64,000 bases of DNA from Marinobacter szutsaonensis (GCF_039523335.1 NZ_BAAAFC010000002.1:372001-436000); one strand, 5' to 3'. Shown: positions 25,668 to 37,426, numbered from the stretch's first letter. The notes: generated by a model not told the origin, from the letters alone. Numbers and translations: made by a program.

Positions 25668-27356
25668 TTAATTCTTCAGCCCCATCTCCTCAATTGAAAT
25701 CTCCCGCATCTTGAACTTCTGGATTTTCCCGGTGACGGTCATCGGGAATTCGTCCACGAACTTGTAGTTCTTCGGGATCTTGAAGTGGGCGATCTTGCCC
25801 TTGCAGAAGGCCTGAAGGTCGTCTGCGTCTACAGGGTCCGCATCCGGGCGCAGCTTGACCCACGCGATCAGCTCCTCACCGTATTTCTCATCCGGGATGC
25901 CGGTGACCTGCACTTCCTCAATGGACGGATGGGTGTAGAGGAACTCCTCGATCTCTTTCGGGTAGATGTTTTCCCCGCCGCGGATCACCATGTCCTTGAT
26001 GCGGCCGACGATCTGGATGTAGCCGTCTTCGTCCATGGTGGCCAGGTCACCGGTGTGCATCCAGCCGGCGTCGTCGATGGCTTCGCGGGTTTTTTCTTCG
26101 TTATTCCAGTACTTCAGCATGACGCTGTAGCCACGGGTGCACAGCTCACCGATCTCGCCGCGGGGAACCACGTTGCCGGTGCCCGGATCGACGATCTTGG
26201 TCTCCAGGTGCGGCTGGGTGCGGCCCACGGTGGTGACCTGCTTCTCGAACGGGTCGAGGGAACTGGTCTGGGTGGAAACCGGACTGGTTTCGGTCATGCC
26301 ATAGGCGATCTGAACCTCTTTCATGTTCATCTTGCCGTTGACCTTCTTCATCACCTCCGCCGGGCAGATGGAGCCGGCCATGATGCCGGTGCGCAGGGTG
26401 GAGAGGTCATAGGTTTCGAACTCGGGTTCGGCGAGTTCGGCGATGAACATGGTGGGCACGCCGTACAGGGCGGTGGCCTTTTCCTGATGCACGGCCTGCA
26501 GTACGGACTTGGGTTCGAAGCCTTCACCCGGGTAGATCATGGTGGAGCCATGGGTGATGCAGCCCAGGTTGCCCATCACCATGCCGAAACAGTGATACAG
26601 CGGCACCGGGATGACCAGACGGTCCTTCTCGGTGAAGCGCTGGCTTTCAGCCACAAAGTAGCCGTTGTTCAGGATGTTGTGGTGGGTGAGGGTGGCGCCC
26701 TTCGGGTTGCCGGTGGTACCGGACGTGAACTGGATGTTGATGGGGTCATCAAACTGGAGCTGGTCCTGGCGCTCCTGCAAGTCCTGTTCGGAGACTTCAC
26801 CGGCGAAGCCCAGGAATTCCTTCCAGGTCCACATGCCGTCGTGCTTGTCTTCGTGCACGTTGATCACGGCGCGCAGGTCAGGCACGTGATCGGCCTTGAG
26901 TTTGCCCGGGGCGCTGCGTTTCAGTTCCGGCGCCAGCTCGTAAATCATCTCCCGATAGTTGGAGGCCTTGAAGCTGTCTGCAGTAACCAGCACGGCGATA
27001 CCGGCCAGATTCAGCGCGTATTGCAGCTCATGCACACCATAGGCGGGGTTGATGTTGACCAGAATGGCGCCCACTTTCGCGGTGGCGAACTGGGTGACGG
27101 TCCACTCGTAACGGTTGGGCGACCAGATACCTACCCGGTCGCCGCGTTTGACGCCGATGGCCATGAAGGCACGGGCGGCCTCGTCGACCTTTTCCACGAA
27201 CTCCTTATAGGTCCAGCGAATATCCTGGTGCAGACACACCAGGGCTTCGGTATCCGGATACTTCTCGGCGGTACGGTCCAGCATTTCACCAATGGTCATG
27301 CCCAGCAAGGGCACTTCCGCGGTTCCGCTGGTGTAGCTTGGTAGAGTCTTGCTCAT
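25668..27356 (-). CDS. Acyl-CoA synthetase (AMP-binding)
   Basis: 562 residues of the ANL superfamily, activating a carboxylic acid to its CoA thioester. Motifs are in order: P-loop [35 protein letters not shown], the hinge [16 protein letters not shown] and the catalytic Lys in TVTGKIQKF. Length and motifs fit medium- or branched-chain acyl-CoA synthetases often found beside liu genes. The substrate cannot be fixed; context suggests branched or short acids from leucine or acyclic-terpene breakdown. ATG 27356 has GGAGG 8 nt upstream. Confidence 0.92.
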   Translation of the reverse strand: MSKTLPSYTSGTAEVPLLGMTIGEMLDRTAEKYPDTEALVCLHQDIRWTYKEFVEKVDEAARAFMAIGVKRGDRVGIWSPNRYEWTVTQFATAKVGAILVNINPAYGVHELQYALNLAGIAVLVTADSFKASNYREMIYELAPELKRSAPGKLKADHVPDLRAVINVHEDKHDGMWTWKEFLGFAGEVSEQDLQERQDQLQFDDPINIQFTSGTTGNPKGATLTHHNILNNGYFVAESQRFTEKDRLVIPVPLYHCFGMVMGNLGCITHGSTMIYPGEGFEPKSVLQAVHQEKATALYGVPTMFIAELAEPEFETYDLSTLRTGIMAGSICPAEVMKKVNGKMNMKEVQIAYGMTETSPVSTQTSSLDPFEKQVTTVGRTQPHLETKIVDPGTGNVVPRGEIGELCTRGYSVMLKYWNNEEKTREAIDDAGWMHTGDLATMDEDGYIQIVGRIKDMVIRGGENIYPKEIEEFLYTHPSIEEVQVTGIPDEKYGEELIAWVKLRPDADPVDADDLQAFCKGKIAHFKIPKNYKFVDEFPMTVTGKIQKFKMREISIEEMGLKN

Positions 27357-27409
27357 ATCTCTGCCTCCAATTGTTGTTGTATTCGAGGGCAAGCAAGTCT
27401 GCGTACTTG

Positions 27410-27985
27410 CTAGCGACTCTGGCTGTGATACTCGGGGTTGGGTTGCATATCGCTGGCAATGGCCACGCGATTGGACATGTTGTAGAAGCCGACCAGGTTG
27501 CTCAGATCCCAGATGGCGCGGTCACTGAGGCCAACATCCCGTAGAGCCTGGATGTCTTCTTCGGTGACGGTGGCCGGTGAGCGGGTGAGGTGGGATGCGA
27601 AATCCAGCATCGCCCGCTGGCGCTTGTCCAGTTTGGCGCTGCGGTAGTTCATCACCATGTGCTCACCCAGCTGGGGATCGCCGCTCAGGACCCGCACGGC
27701 GGCGCCGTGGGCCACCAGGCAGTAGAAGCACTTGTTCTCGGAGGAGACCACCACTGCCACCATTTCCCGCTCCAGCTTGGAAAGCTCGCCCTCGCCGAGC
27801 ATCAGCTCGTTGTAGAGGCGGGTGAAGCCTTCCAGCTGTTTCAGGTTCTGGCTATAGGCGGTCAGTACGTTCGGGATCATGCCGAGTTTTTCCTGGCAGA
27901 TCTGGAAGTACTTCTGGGTGTCCTCCGGCATATCTTTGATCTCCGGGATGGGGAGATCTAGGGCCACTACATTCTTATTGCTCAT
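27410..27985 (-). CDS. AhpD/CMD-like peroxidase-related protein
   Basis: 191 residues of the carboxymuconolactone decarboxylase/AhpD superfamily. The redox motif [16 protein letters not shown] (CxxC then His) is present, with the 'uncharacterised peroxidase-related' C-terminal pattern ([14 protein letters not shown] ... [21 protein letters not shown]). It is likely an alkylhydroperoxidase-type or thiol-based redox protein. It lies between the liuBCDE block and the acyl-CoA synthetase; a role in leucine use is by context only. Confidence 0.88.
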   Translation of the reverse strand: MSNKNVVALDLPIPEIKDMPEDTQKYFQICQEKLGMIPNVLTAYSQNLKQLEGFTRLYNELMLGEGELSKLEREMVAVVVSSENKCFYCLVAHGAAVRVLSGDPQLGEHMVMNYRSAKLDKRQRAMLDFASHLTRSPATVTEEDIQALRDVGLSDRAIWDLSNLVGFYNMSNRVAIASDMQPNPEYHSQSR

Positions 27986-28018
27986 TCTTGGCTCCCAGCC
28001 TTCTTGTTTTTGGTGCTA

Positions 28019-28124
28019 TGGCGGGCGGGTACAGCTTCCCGGGACACGCTGTGAATACGTCCCTGTACGCTTGACTGCAGCATCCATGCTGCAGACAGTC
28101 CCGGGAAGCTGTACCCGCCCGCCA
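28019..28124. repeat. Dispersed inverted-repeat element, family A, copy 1
   Basis: 106 bp with 27-bp perfect terminal inverted arms (28019-28045 and 28098-28124; arm starts TGGCGGGCGGGTACAGCTTC). The interior carries ACGTCCCTGTACGCTTG (28057-28073) and a second palindrome CTGCAGCATCCATGCTGCAG (28075-28094). The same plan and core recur at 33488-33595. It lies between the liuE stop and the AhpD-like gene. No open frame or transposase is associated. Confidence 0.9.
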
Positions 28125-28130
28125 ATTCAA

Positions 28131-29039
28131 TCATTGGCAGTTACCGCCTAAGGCCTGGCCTACTTTTGAGCCGTTATGGCGATTCAGTTGCTGGCAAATC
28201 CAGTCGCCGGTGGCGACCAGTTTGTCCAGATCGACACCTGTTTCGATGCCAAGACCGTTGAGAAGATATAGCACGTCTTCCGTTGCCACGTTCCCGGAGG
28301 CGCCCTTCGCATACGGGCAGCCGCCGAGGCCGGCGACGGAAGCATCGATCACGCCGACGCCTTCTTCCAGCACCGCGTACAGGTTGGCCAGGGCCTGACC
28401 GTAAGTGTCGTGGAAGTGGGCAGCGAGGCGTTCCATGGGAACGTGGGCGGCCACCGCTTCCAGCATACGCTTTGCCTTGAGTGGCGTACCTACGCCAATG
28501 GTATCGCCCAGGGAAATCTCGTAGCAGCCCATGTCGTAGAGCGCTTTGGCGACAGTGGCGACCTGTTCCGGAGCAATGTCACCCTCGTAGGGGCAGCCCA
28601 GGACGGTCGAGACGTAACCGCGAACGGGAATATTGTGCTTGCGGGCTTCCTCGACCACCGGTGCAAACCGTTCGAGGCTCTCTGCGATGGTGCAGTTGAT
28701 GTTCTTCTTGGTGAAGGATTCGGACGCGGCGCCGAACACGGCTACCTCGTCCACCTTCGCGGCCAGCGCGCCCTCAAAACCCTTCAGGTTGGGGGTGAGG
28801 GCGGAGTAGCGGACGCCGGCCTTGCGGTTGATGCCGGCCATGACGTCGGCGGCATCGCCCATTTGTGGCACCCACTTGGGCGACACAAAGCTGGCGGCCT
28901 CGATGTGGCTCAGGCCACAGTCGGCAAGCCGGTCGATCAAACCGGTCTTGATGTCGGTGGCGATGACCGGGCCGGGTTCGTTCTGCAGACCGTCCCGGGG
29001 GCTCATCTCCACCAGTCGAACCTGTTTCGGAAACGCCAT
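28131..29039 (-). CDS. liuE: Hydroxymethylglutaryl-CoA lyase
   Basis: 302-residue TIM-barrel enzyme of the HMGL family that splits HMG-CoA into acetyl-CoA and acetoacetate, the last step of leucine breakdown. Family features: [12 protein letters not shown] at the N-terminus, [25 protein letters not shown] (metal ligands) and the active-site signature [17 protein letters not shown] with the catalytic Cys. ATG 29039 overlaps the liuD stop by 1 nt. It is the last gene of the coupled liuBCDE group. Confidence 0.96.
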   Translation of the reverse strand: MAFPKQVRLVEMSPRDGLQNEPGPVIATDIKTGLIDRLADCGLSHIEAASFVSPKWVPQMGDAADVMAGINRKAGVRYSALTPNLKGFEGALAAKVDEVAVFGAASESFTKKNINCTIAESLERFAPVVEEARKHNIPVRGYVSTVLGCPYEGDIAPEQVATVAKALYDMGCYEISLGDTIGVGTPLKAKRMLEAVAAHVPMERLAAHFHDTYGQALANLYAVLEEGVGVIDASVAGLGGCPYAKGASGNVATEDVLYLLNGLGIETGVDLDKLVATGDWICQQLNRHNGSKVGQALGGNCQ

Positions 29040-31027
29040 CACTCAGCCTCCTCGGTTTCGATGGCAATGAGTTCGGCACCTTCGGACACCTGGTCACCTT
29101 CGGCGAAGAAAATCTCGCTCACCACGCCGTCGGCCGGGGCCTTGATGGCGTGCTCCATTTTCATGGCTTCCATGATGACCAGGGTCTGGCCGGCGGTGAC
29201 CTTGTCGCCCACCTTGGCCTGGACCGCAACGATTGCGCCGTTCATGGGCGCAGCCAGGCTGCCTTCACCGGCCATTTCCTCGAACCCGTAGGTCTCGCGG
29301 TAGACGGTGCACTTGAAGGTGTCGCCTTCGTAGAACAGGACCAGCTGATCGTCGTGCAGGTTCCCGTGAACACTGATCCGGTGGCCGTTGACCACCGCCT
29401 GCAGGTAGTCGTCGTCCAGTTTGGCGTTCAGGTGATACACGCTGTCACCCACGAAGACCTGGTAGCGGTCGTCCCGCTCGAGGATCTTGAGTTCGTGGAT
29501 GTCGTCACCCACCTGCAGTTTCAGCGGCTGGGCGTATTCCGAGTTCATGCGCCAGCTGTTCTTGCGGCTGAACGGCGACCAGGGATCCGCTGTCACCGGC
29601 TCTACGGACTTGCGTTGTTCCAGGACAAAACCGGCGGCGAGCACCAGGGCCTTGTCCAGATCCAGTCTGGATTTCGGGAACAGCAGCTCCTCGTGGGCGC
29701 TGATGAAATTGGTGGTCAGATCCGCTTCACGGAACGGCTGACAATCCACCGCCGCGTGCAGGAAACGGATGTTGGTTTTCAGGCCGGCGATGCGGTATTG
29801 CTCCAGGGCCTGGACCATCCGGTTGACCGCCTGCTCCCGGGTTTCGTCCCAGACGATCAGCTTGGCGATCATCGGGTCGTAGTGGATGCTGATCTCGTCA
29901 CCCTCGGTGACGCCGGTGTCGACCCGCACGTGGGCGGATTCGTCCGGGGTGCTCAGGTAGCGCAGGGTGCCGGTGGCCGGCAGGAAGTCCTGGTCCGGGT
30001 CCTCGGCGTAGATCCGCGCTTCCAGGGCATGGCCGCGGGTTTTGACCTGGTCCTGGTGCAGGGGTAGGGGCTCGCCCCAGGCGACCTTGAGCTGCCATTC
30101 CACCAGGTCCTGGCCGGTAACCATTTCGGTAACTGGGTGCTCTACCTGCAGACGGGTGTTCATCTCCATGAAGAAGAAGGAACCGTCCACGTCGTACAGG
30201 AACTCCACGGTGCCGGCACCCACGTAGTTGATCGCCTGGGCGGCGCGCACAGCGGCTTCGCCCATGGCCTTGCGGGTTTCCTCGGTCAGGCCCGGGGCCG
30301 GCGCTTCTTCCAGGACTTTCTGGTGGCGGCGCTGGACGGAGCAGTCCCGTTCGGCCAGGTAGATGCCGTTGCCGTCCTGATCGCAGAAGACCTGGATTTC
30401 CACGTGCCGGGGCTGGGTCAGGTAACGCTCGATGAGCATGTCCGGGTTGCCGAAGGCGTTCCTGGCCTCACGCTGGGCGGCGGCCAGGGCATCGTCGAAT
30501 TCGGACATACTCTCGACCACCCGCATACCCTTGCCGCCACCGCCGGCGACGGCTTTCAGCAGCAGCGGGAAACCGCACTTTTCGGCTTCGGCACGGAGCA
30601 CGTCCGGAGACTGGTCCTTGCCATGGTAACCGGGCACCAGAGGTACGCCCGCTTTCTCCATGATGGCCTTGGCGGCGGACTTGGAGCCCATAGCCGCGAT
30701 GGCGGAGGAGGGCGGACCGATAAAGACAATGCCGTTGGCTTCACAGGCTTCGGCGAACCCGGTGTTCTCGGACAGGAAACCATAGCCCGGGTGGATGGCC
30801 TGGGCGCCGCTCTGTTTGGCAATCTCGATGATCTTCTCGGCCCGCAGGTAACTCTCGGAGCTGGGCGCCGGACCGATATGGAACGCTTCGTCGGCCATGG
30901 CCACATGCCGGGCACTGGCGTCGGCGTCAGAGTAGACCGCGACACAGCGGATCCCCATGCGGTGGGCGGTCTGGATGATCCGGCAGGCGATCTCGCCCCG
31001 GTTGGCAATCAGAATCTTGCTGAACAT
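29039..31027 (-). CDS. liuD: Methylcrotonyl-CoA carboxylase, biotin-containing alpha subunit
   Basis: 662 residues. Biotin carboxylase N-, ATP-grasp and C-domains ([48 protein letters not shown]), a central linker domain, and a C-terminal biotinyl domain with [12 protein letters not shown] carrying the biotin-accepting Lys. It works with the beta subunit LiuB to carboxylate 3-methylcrotonyl-CoA. The stop overlaps the liuE start. Confidence 0.96.
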   Translation of the reverse strand: MFSKILIANRGEIACRIIQTAHRMGIRCVAVYSDADASARHVAMADEAFHIGPAPSSESYLRAEKIIEIAKQSGAQAIHPGYGFLSENTGFAEACEANGIVFIGPPSSAIAAMGSKSAAKAIMEKAGVPLVPGYHGKDQSPDVLRAEAEKCGFPLLLKAVAGGGGKGMRVVESMSEFDDALAAAQREARNAFGNPDMLIERYLTQPRHVEIQVFCDQDGNGIYLAERDCSVQRRHQKVLEEAPAPGLTEETRKAMGEAAVRAAQAINYVGAGTVEFLYDVDGSFFFMEMNTRLQVEHPVTEMVTGQDLVEWQLKVAWGEPLPLHQDQVKTRGHALEARIYAEDPDQDFLPATGTLRYLSTPDESAHVRVDTGVTEGDEISIHYDPMIAKLIVWDETREQAVNRMVQALEQYRIAGLKTNIRFLHAAVDCQPFREADLTTNFISAHEELLFPKSRLDLDKALVLAAGFVLEQRKSVEPVTADPWSPFSRKNSWRMNSEYAQPLKLQVGDDIHELKILERDDRYQVFVGDSVYHLNAKLDDDYLQAVVNGHRISVHGNLHDDQLVLFYEGDTFKCTVYRETYGFEEMAGEGSLAAPMNGAIVAVQAKVGDKVTAGQTLVIMEAMKMEHAIKAPADGVVSEIFFAEGDQVSEGAELIAIETEEAE

Positions 31028-31032
31028 TGTTG

Positions 31033-31836
31033 TTATTCCTCCGGAACCCAGTTGGCCTTGCGTTTGTTCAGGAAAGCGCTCAGTCCTTCCTGGCCTTCCA
31101 CGCCCACGCGGATATCTGCGATGCGATGTGCGGTATCGTCGATCACGGTTTCATCGATCGGCTTGTGGCTGACGGCAAACACCAGGTCCTTGGCGGCTTT
31201 CATGGCCTCAGGGCCGTTGATGGCCAGCTGCTGAAGCATTTCGTTGCAGCGCTGCTCCATGGCCTCCACGTCGTCGCACACGATGTGCACCAGGCCATAC
31301 TCCTGAGCCTGTTTTGCGGTAAAGACCTCGGCGGAGATGAAGTACCGGCGGGCCTGGCGCTCGCCAATGGCGCGCACCACGTAGGGGCTGATGACTGCCG
31401 GAATCAGGCCGAGCTTCACTTCGCTCAGGCAGAAGCTGGATTTCTCGATGGCAATGACGATGTCGCAGCAGGCGGCAAGTCCCACGGCGCCGCCAAAAGC
31501 CGCGCCCTGCACCAGGCCGATCACCGGCTTGGACAGGTGGTTGAGTACACTCATCAACCGCGCCAGTTCCCGGGAATCGTCCAGGTTTTCCTGGTGGGTG
31601 TTCTCGGCCATGCGGCGCATCCAGCCCAGGTCCGCGCCGGCAGAGAAGTGTTTGCCTTCGGAGCGCAGGATCACCACTTTGGTCTGGCTGTCGGCATTTA
31701 CGTCGGTCAGCGTATGGATAAGCTGCTGAATGATGACGTCGTCAAAGGCGTTGCGCTTGTCCGGGCGGTTCAGCACAACCTCGGTCACACCGCCGTCGCG
31801 GCGTCTCAGCAGAACCGCAGATTCCTGTTCTGACAT
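31033..31836 (-). CDS. liuC: Methylglutaconyl-CoA hydratase (enoyl-CoA hydratase family)
   Basis: 267-residue crotonase-fold protein. Oxyanion-hole segments are KHFSAGADLGWM and GLVQGAAFGGAVGLAACCDI. Instead of two glutamates at the classical crotonase positions there is mixed conservation, as expected of methylglutaconyl-CoA hydratases. Its position between liuB and liuD (5 nt from liuD) is the standard liu order and supports the specific role. Confidence 0.92.
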   Translation of the reverse strand: MSEQESAVLLRRRDGGVTEVVLNRPDKRNAFDDVIIQQLIHTLTDVNADSQTKVVILRSEGKHFSAGADLGWMRRMAENTHQENLDDSRELARLMSVLNHLSKPVIGLVQGAAFGGAVGLAACCDIVIAIEKSSFCLSEVKLGLIPAVISPYVVRAIGERQARRYFISAEVFTAKQAQEYGLVHIVCDDVEAMEQRCNEMLQQLAINGPEAMKAAKDLVFAVSHKPIDETVIDDTAHRIADIRVGVEGQEGLSAFLNKRKANWVPEE

Positions 31837-31851
31837 GATCTTTCTCCTCGG

Positions 31852-33459
<1,608 letters not shown>

Positions 33460-33487
33460 TTTCCCAGCCTTCTGATTCGGGGCATCC

Positions 33488-33595
33488 GGGGGTGGCGGGC
33501 GGTCCTCCCGGGAACCGCTACGAGCACGTCCATGTGCGCTTGTTTCAGGCCATCCTTGGCCTTCAACATTCCCGGGAGGACCGCCCGCCACCCCC
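33488..33595. repeat. Dispersed inverted-repeat element, family A, copy 2
   Basis: 108 bp with 27-bp perfect arms (33488-33514 and 33569-33595; arm starts GGGGGTGGCGGGCGGTCCTC). The interior has ACGTCCATGTGCGCTTG (33526-33542) and the inner hairpin AGGCCATCCTTGGCCT (33547-33562). It differs in arm sequence from copy 1 but keeps arm length, core and layout. It lies inside the liu operon between liuA and liuB. Confidence 0.9.
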
Positions 33596-33646
33596 TCGGC
33601 TTACCGTGGGAGTAATAGTCCGTGAGTCGAACTAATTAGCCGTTGC

Positions 33647-34813
33647 TTACTTGTTCAGGAACAACTCGCGTCCGATCAACATGCGGCGGATTTCGGACGT
33701 ACCGGCACCGATTTCATACAGCTTGGCGTCCCGCAGCAGGCGGCCTGTCGGGTATTCGTTGATGTAGCCGTTACCGCCGAGTAGCTGGATGGCGTCCAGG
33801 GCCAGTTTGGTGGCCATTTCGGCGGAGTAGAGGATGGCGCCGGCGGCGTCTTTGCGGGTGGTCTCGCCGCGGTCGGCGGATTGGGCCACCATGTAGACGT
33901 AGGATTTGGCGGTGTTCATCCAGGTGTACATGTCGGCGACTTTGCCCTGTACCAGTTCGAACTCGCCAATGGCCTGGCCGAACTGTTTGCGCTCGCGGAT
34001 GTAGGGAACAACGACGTCCATCGCGGCTTGCATGATGCCCAGCGGGCCGCCGGAGAGGACGAGGCGTTCGTAGTCGAGACCGCTCATGAGGACTTTGGCG
34101 CCGTTGCCGATGCCGCCCAGGATGTTTTCCTTGGGGACCTTACAGTCTTCGAATACCAGCTCACAGGTGTTGGAGCCGCGCATGCCGAGCTTGTCGAGTT
34201 TCTGGTGCCGGCTGAAGCCCGGGTAGTCGCGTTCAACGATGAAGGCGGTGATGCCTTTGGAGCCGCCTTTCGGGTCGGTCTTGGCGTAGATGACGTAGGT
34301 GTTTGCGTCCGGGCCGTTGGTTATCCACATCTTGTTGCCGTTGAGGACGTAGTGGTCGCCTTCGTCGCGGGCGTGGAGTTTCATGGAAACCACGTCGGAG
34401 CCGGCGTTGGGTTCGGACATCGCCAGGGCGCCAACGTGCTCGCCGCTGACGAGTTTCGGCAGGTATTTCTGTTTCTGTTCTTCGGTGCCGTTGCGGTGAA
34501 TCTGGTTCACGCAGAGGTTGGAGTGGGCACCGTAGGAGAGGCCAACGGAGGCGGAGGCGCGGCTGATTTCTTCCATGGCGATGACGTGGGCCAGGTAACC
34601 CATGTCGGAGCCGCCGTATTCCTCGCTCACGGTAATACCCAGCAGGCCCATGTCGCCCATTTTCCGCCACAGGTCCATGGGGAACTCGTTGTTGCGGTCG
34701 ATCTCTTCGGCGCGTGGGGCGATTTCGGAGGCAGCGAAGCCGTTGACCTGCTCCCGGAGCATGTCGAGGGTTTCACCGAGGCCGAAATTGAGCTCTGAGT
34801 ATTGTGATTTCAT
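33647..34813 (-). CDS. liuA: Isovaleryl-CoA dehydrogenase
   Basis: 388-residue acyl-CoA dehydrogenase that oxidises isovaleryl-CoA to 3-methylcrotonyl-CoA. The catalytic base sits where isovaleryl-CoA dehydrogenases have it, Glu249 in [18 protein letters not shown], and the usual late-position Glu is replaced by Gly ([12 protein letters not shown]). These two points separate it from short- and medium-chain enzymes. FAD-binding stretches [12 protein letters not shown] and [10 protein letters not shown] are present. It follows liuR by 44 nt. Confidence 0.96.
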   Translation of the reverse strand: MKSQYSELNFGLGETLDMLREQVNGFAASEIAPRAEEIDRNNEFPMDLWRKMGDMGLLGITVSEEYGGSDMGYLAHVIAMEEISRASASVGLSYGAHSNLCVNQIHRNGTEEQKQKYLPKLVSGEHVGALAMSEPNAGSDVVSMKLHARDEGDHYVLNGNKMWITNGPDANTYVIYAKTDPKGGSKGITAFIVERDYPGFSRHQKLDKLGMRGSNTCELVFEDCKVPKENILGGIGNGAKVLMSGLDYERLVLSGGPLGIMQAAMDVVVPYIRERKQFGQAIGEFELVQGKVADMYTWMNTAKSYVYMVAQSADRGETTRKDAAGAILYSAEMATKLALDAIQLLGGNGYINEYPTGRLLRDAKLYEIGAGTSEIRRMLIGRELFLNK

Positions 34814-34857
34814 CGTTGGCTACCTTCTTGTTTTGAAGACGTGATGTTTGGTCACCG

Positions 34858-35304
34858 TCACTTTTGGGCGACAGCTTCTTCTGTTTCTTTCGGCACCAGC
34901 CCCTGCTCTTTTTTCTTTTTCTGTAGTTCGGCCAGTGCTTCGCGGCACCGTGCTTCTGCGGTGTCCATTTCCATTTCTGCTTGTGCGATGTCGTTCTTCT
35001 GTTGTTCCAGCTGTGCTCGTCTGGCTTCGAGGATCTCCAGCATTTTCAGCAACTGTTTTTCATTGCCGGTCAGGGTCTCGTCCCAGAGGTCGAAAAGTTC
35101 CTTGGTTTCTGCAAGGGTGAAGCCCATGCGTTTACCACGAAGTATCAGCTTCAGGCGTACCCGGTCTTTCGTGCTGAAGATACGGGTCTGCCCTCGGCGC
35201 CTGGGTTTGAGCAGGCCCTGGTCCTCGTAGAAGCGGATGCTTCGGGTTGTGACATCGAACTCCTGCGAGAGCTCGCTGATGCTGAAGGTTCTTTTTTCGC
35301 TCAT
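34858..35304 (-). CDS. liuR: MerR-family regulator of branched-chain catabolism
   Basis: 148 residues. The N-terminal MerR winged HTH (FSISELSQEFDVTTRSIRFY, then EDQGLLKPRRRGQTRIF) is followed by a long dimerisation coiled coil (LLKMLEILEARRAQLEQQ) and a Lys/Glu-rich tail. LiuR proteins control leucine and isoleucine breakdown in many gammaproteobacteria. It is the first gene of the minus-strand liu unit and is divergent from the SDR gene, with a dyad operator between. Confidence 0.94.
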   Translation of the reverse strand: MSEKRTFSISELSQEFDVTTRSIRFYEDQGLLKPRRRGQTRIFSTKDRVRLKLILRGKRMGFTLAETKELFDLWDETLTGNEKQLLKMLEILEARRAQLEQQKNDIAQAEMEMDTAEARCREALAELQKKKKEQGLVPKETEEAVAQK

Positions 35305-35338
35305 GACGATTTCCTTTTTCGACTAAGGTTAGATAAAG

Positions 35339-35354
35339 TTTACGTAAACGTAAA
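35339..35354. promoter_or_regulatory. Putative LiuR operator
   Basis: Perfect dyad TTTACGT-AA-ACGTAAA, 35 bp upstream of the liuR start and 54 bp upstream of the SDR start. MerR-type regulators bind such dyads within the promoter spacer. It is the only strong palindrome in the 103-bp divergent gap, so both arms (liuRABCDE and SDR-dehydrogenase-thiolase) probably share it. Confidence 0.75.
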
Positions 35355-35407
35355 GTGGTTTTCTGGTCCGATTTCACACAAGCGGATTACAAGAAGAGGA
35401 GTGAACG

Positions 35408-36169
35408 ATGGAATTCAATAATGTACCGGCCATTGTAACAGGTGGGGCCTCGGGTCTTGGTGAGGCGTCTGCCCGTGCACTGGCTGCCGCAGGCTGCAAG
35501 GTTGCTGTCCTGGACCTGAATAAGGAGCAGGGTGAGAAGGTTGCGTCTGATATCGGTGGAATCTTTGTGGAGTGTGATGTGACGTCGCCGGAGAGTGTCG
35601 AGGCTGCCCTCGGTGCTGCCCGCGATGCCCACGGACCTTGTGGCATTGCCGTCAACTGCGCCGGTATCGCGCCGGCGGCGAAGATTCTCGGGCGTGACGG
35701 TGTCATGCCTCTGGAAAAGTTCAGCAAGGTCATTCAGGTCAACCTGATTGGCACGTTCAATGTCCTTCGGCTGGCGGCGGCAGACATGGCTCAGCGCGAG
35801 CCCAATGCCGACGGCGAACGGGGCGTGATCATCAATACCGCATCGGTGGCGGCGTTTGAAGGTCAGATCGGGCAGTCCGCATACAGCGCCTCCAAGGGCG
35901 GCGTCGTGGCCCTGACCCTGCAGGCCGCCCGTGAGCTGGCCCGGGAAGGCATTCGTGTGAATACCATTGCGCCTGGCATCTTCATGACGCCGATGATGGC
36001 GGGAATGCCCCAGGACGTTCAGGACAGCCTGGCTGCCACCCTGCCGTTCCCGAAGCGCCTTGGCAAGCCTGAGGAATTTGGCATGATGGTGGACCAGATG
36101 GTGCGCAATCCGATTCTCAACGGCGAGGTGATCCGTCTCGACTGTGCGCTGCGCATGGCACCCAAGTGA
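35408..36169 (+). CDS. SDR dehydrogenase, HSD10/3-hydroxyacyl-CoA dehydrogenase type 2-like
   Basis: 253 residues. NAD-binding TGGASGLGEASARAL, NCAGIAPA, catalytic Ser (NTASVAA) and YSASKGG (Tyr-x3-Lys). The NTIAPGIFMTPMMAGMP stretch and overall length match HSD17B10-like enzymes, which oxidise 2-methyl-3-hydroxybutyryl-CoA in isoleucine breakdown and short 3-hydroxyacyl-CoAs. It is followed by an acyl-CoA dehydrogenase and a thiolase, so the three can run one beta-oxidation cycle lacking only the hydratase. Confidence 0.9.
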   Translation: MEFNNVPAIVTGGASGLGEASARALAAAGCKVAVLDLNKEQGEKVASDIGGIFVECDVTSPESVEAALGAARDAHGPCGIAVNCAGIAPAAKILGRDGVMPLEKFSKVIQVNLIGTFNVLRLAAADMAQREPNADGERGVIINTASVAAFEGQIGQSAYSASKGGVVALTLQAARELAREGIRVNTIAPGIFMTPMMAGMPQDVQDSLAATLPFPKRLGKPEEFGMMVDQMVRNPILNGEVIRLDCALRMAPK

Positions 36170-36253
36170 TTTGACGAACAGGGCCTGCCACAAGCGGGCC
36201 CTCAACACCCACGTGATCAGCCATAAGCGATCTCATATATACAGGTGAGCGAC

Positions 36254-37405
36254 ATGACCAACGCTGTCGATCAAGAAGAACTGGCGCTGTTCCGGGATTC
36301 CGTTATCAAGGCCCTGGAAACCGAGGTGGCGCCCCATTACGAAGCCTGGGAGAAATCCGGCATTGTCCCCCGGGAACTCTGGAACACGCTCGGCAACGCC
36401 GGGATGTTGTGCGTGGATGTACCCGAGGAGTGCGGTGGCTGCGGCGCGCCTTTCCAGTACTCGGTTGTTGTCGGTGAAGAGCTGGCCCGCATGGGCTTCG
36501 GTGCGCTTTCCACCAACGTCATGGTCCACTCCGACATCGTCGCGCCTTACCTCAGCCACATCGGCAACGAGGAACAGAAGCAGCAGTGGCTGCCGAAAAT
36601 GGTCTCCGGCGAAGCCGTCGGCGCCATCGCCATGACCGAACCGGGCGCCGGCAGCGACCTGCAGGCCATCCGCACCAGCGCGGTCCGGGACGGGGATGAT
36701 TACATTCTCAACGGCTCCAAGACCTTCATCACCAACGGCCAGCATGCCGACATGGTGATCGTCGCCGCCAAAACCGATCCCAGCGCTGGCGCCAGGGGTA
36801 TCAGCCTGTTCGTGGTGGACACCTCCCTGCCTGGCTACAGCAAGGGCCGTAACCTGGACAAGATCGGTCAGCACTCCGGCGACACCTCGGAGCTGTTCTT
36901 CTCGGACATGCGCATTCCGGCTTCCGCGCTGCTCGGCGAAGAAGGGCAGGGCTTCGTTTACCTGATGCGTGAGCTGCCACGGGAGCGCCTGGTTATCGGT
37001 GCCCTCGGCGTTGCCGCCGCACGCGGCTCCCTGGACATGACCATCGCCTACACTCAGGAACGGGAACTGTTCGGCCAGAAGCTGGCCCAACTGCAAAACA
37101 CCCGTTTCGAAATCGCACGCATGGAAACCGACTACCGGGTGAACAAAGCGTTCGTGGACCAGTGCATCCGGGAATATGAAGAAGGCAAGCTCGATGCACC
37201 CACCGCTTCCATGGCCAAGTACAGCGCCACCGAAATGCAGTGCCGGGTGGCCGATGGCTGCCTGCAGCTGTTCGGGGGCTATGGTTATACCACGGAGTAC
37301 CCGATTTCCCGGAACTTTATCGATGCCCGGGTGCAGCGCATATACGGCGGCACTTCCGAGGTCATGAAAGAAATCATTGCACGTTCGGTACTTGGCCGGG
37401 CGTAA
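36254..37405 (+). CDS. Acyl-CoA dehydrogenase, long-chain (LCAD)-like
   Basis: 383 residues. The late-position catalytic Glu of medium-chain enzymes is Gly here (RIYGGTSEVMKEIIAR), while Glu244 in ELPRERLVIGALGVA aligns with the base of mammalian LCAD and of isovaleryl-CoA dehydrogenase. The ending (QLFGGYGYTTEYPISRNFID) is also LCAD-like. FAD motifs: IAMTEPGAGSDLQ, KTFITNGQ. I prefer ATG 36254 (AGGTGA 5 nt upstream) over GTG 36245. The substrate may be long or branched acyl-CoA. Confidence 0.9.
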   Translation: MTNAVDQEELALFRDSVIKALETEVAPHYEAWEKSGIVPRELWNTLGNAGMLCVDVPEECGGCGAPFQYSVVVGEELARMGFGALSTNVMVHSDIVAPYLSHIGNEEQKQQWLPKMVSGEAVGAIAMTEPGAGSDLQAIRTSAVRDGDDYILNGSKTFITNGQHADMVIVAAKTDPSAGARGISLFVVDTSLPGYSKGRNLDKIGQHSGDTSELFFSDMRIPASALLGEEGQGFVYLMRELPRERLVIGALGVAAARGSLDMTIAYTQERELFGQKLAQLQNTRFEIARMETDYRVNKAFVDQCIREYEEGKLDAPTASMAKYSATEMQCRVADGCLQLFGGYGYTTEYPISRNFIDARVQRIYGGTSEVMKEIIARSVLGRA

Positions 37406-37426
37406 CGAATTGAATGAGGTTGGATT

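Noticed and set aside
25785-27344. 519-codon open frame antisense to the acyl-CoA synthetase
   Set aside because: A by-product of GC-rich third positions; its residues are Gly/Val/His-rich without a domain, and the sense strand has an intact, motif-complete gene.
28019-28124. Inverted-repeat element as a CRISPR or insertion sequence
   Set aside because: No spacer-repeat array, no transposase frame, no target duplications; only two separated copies.
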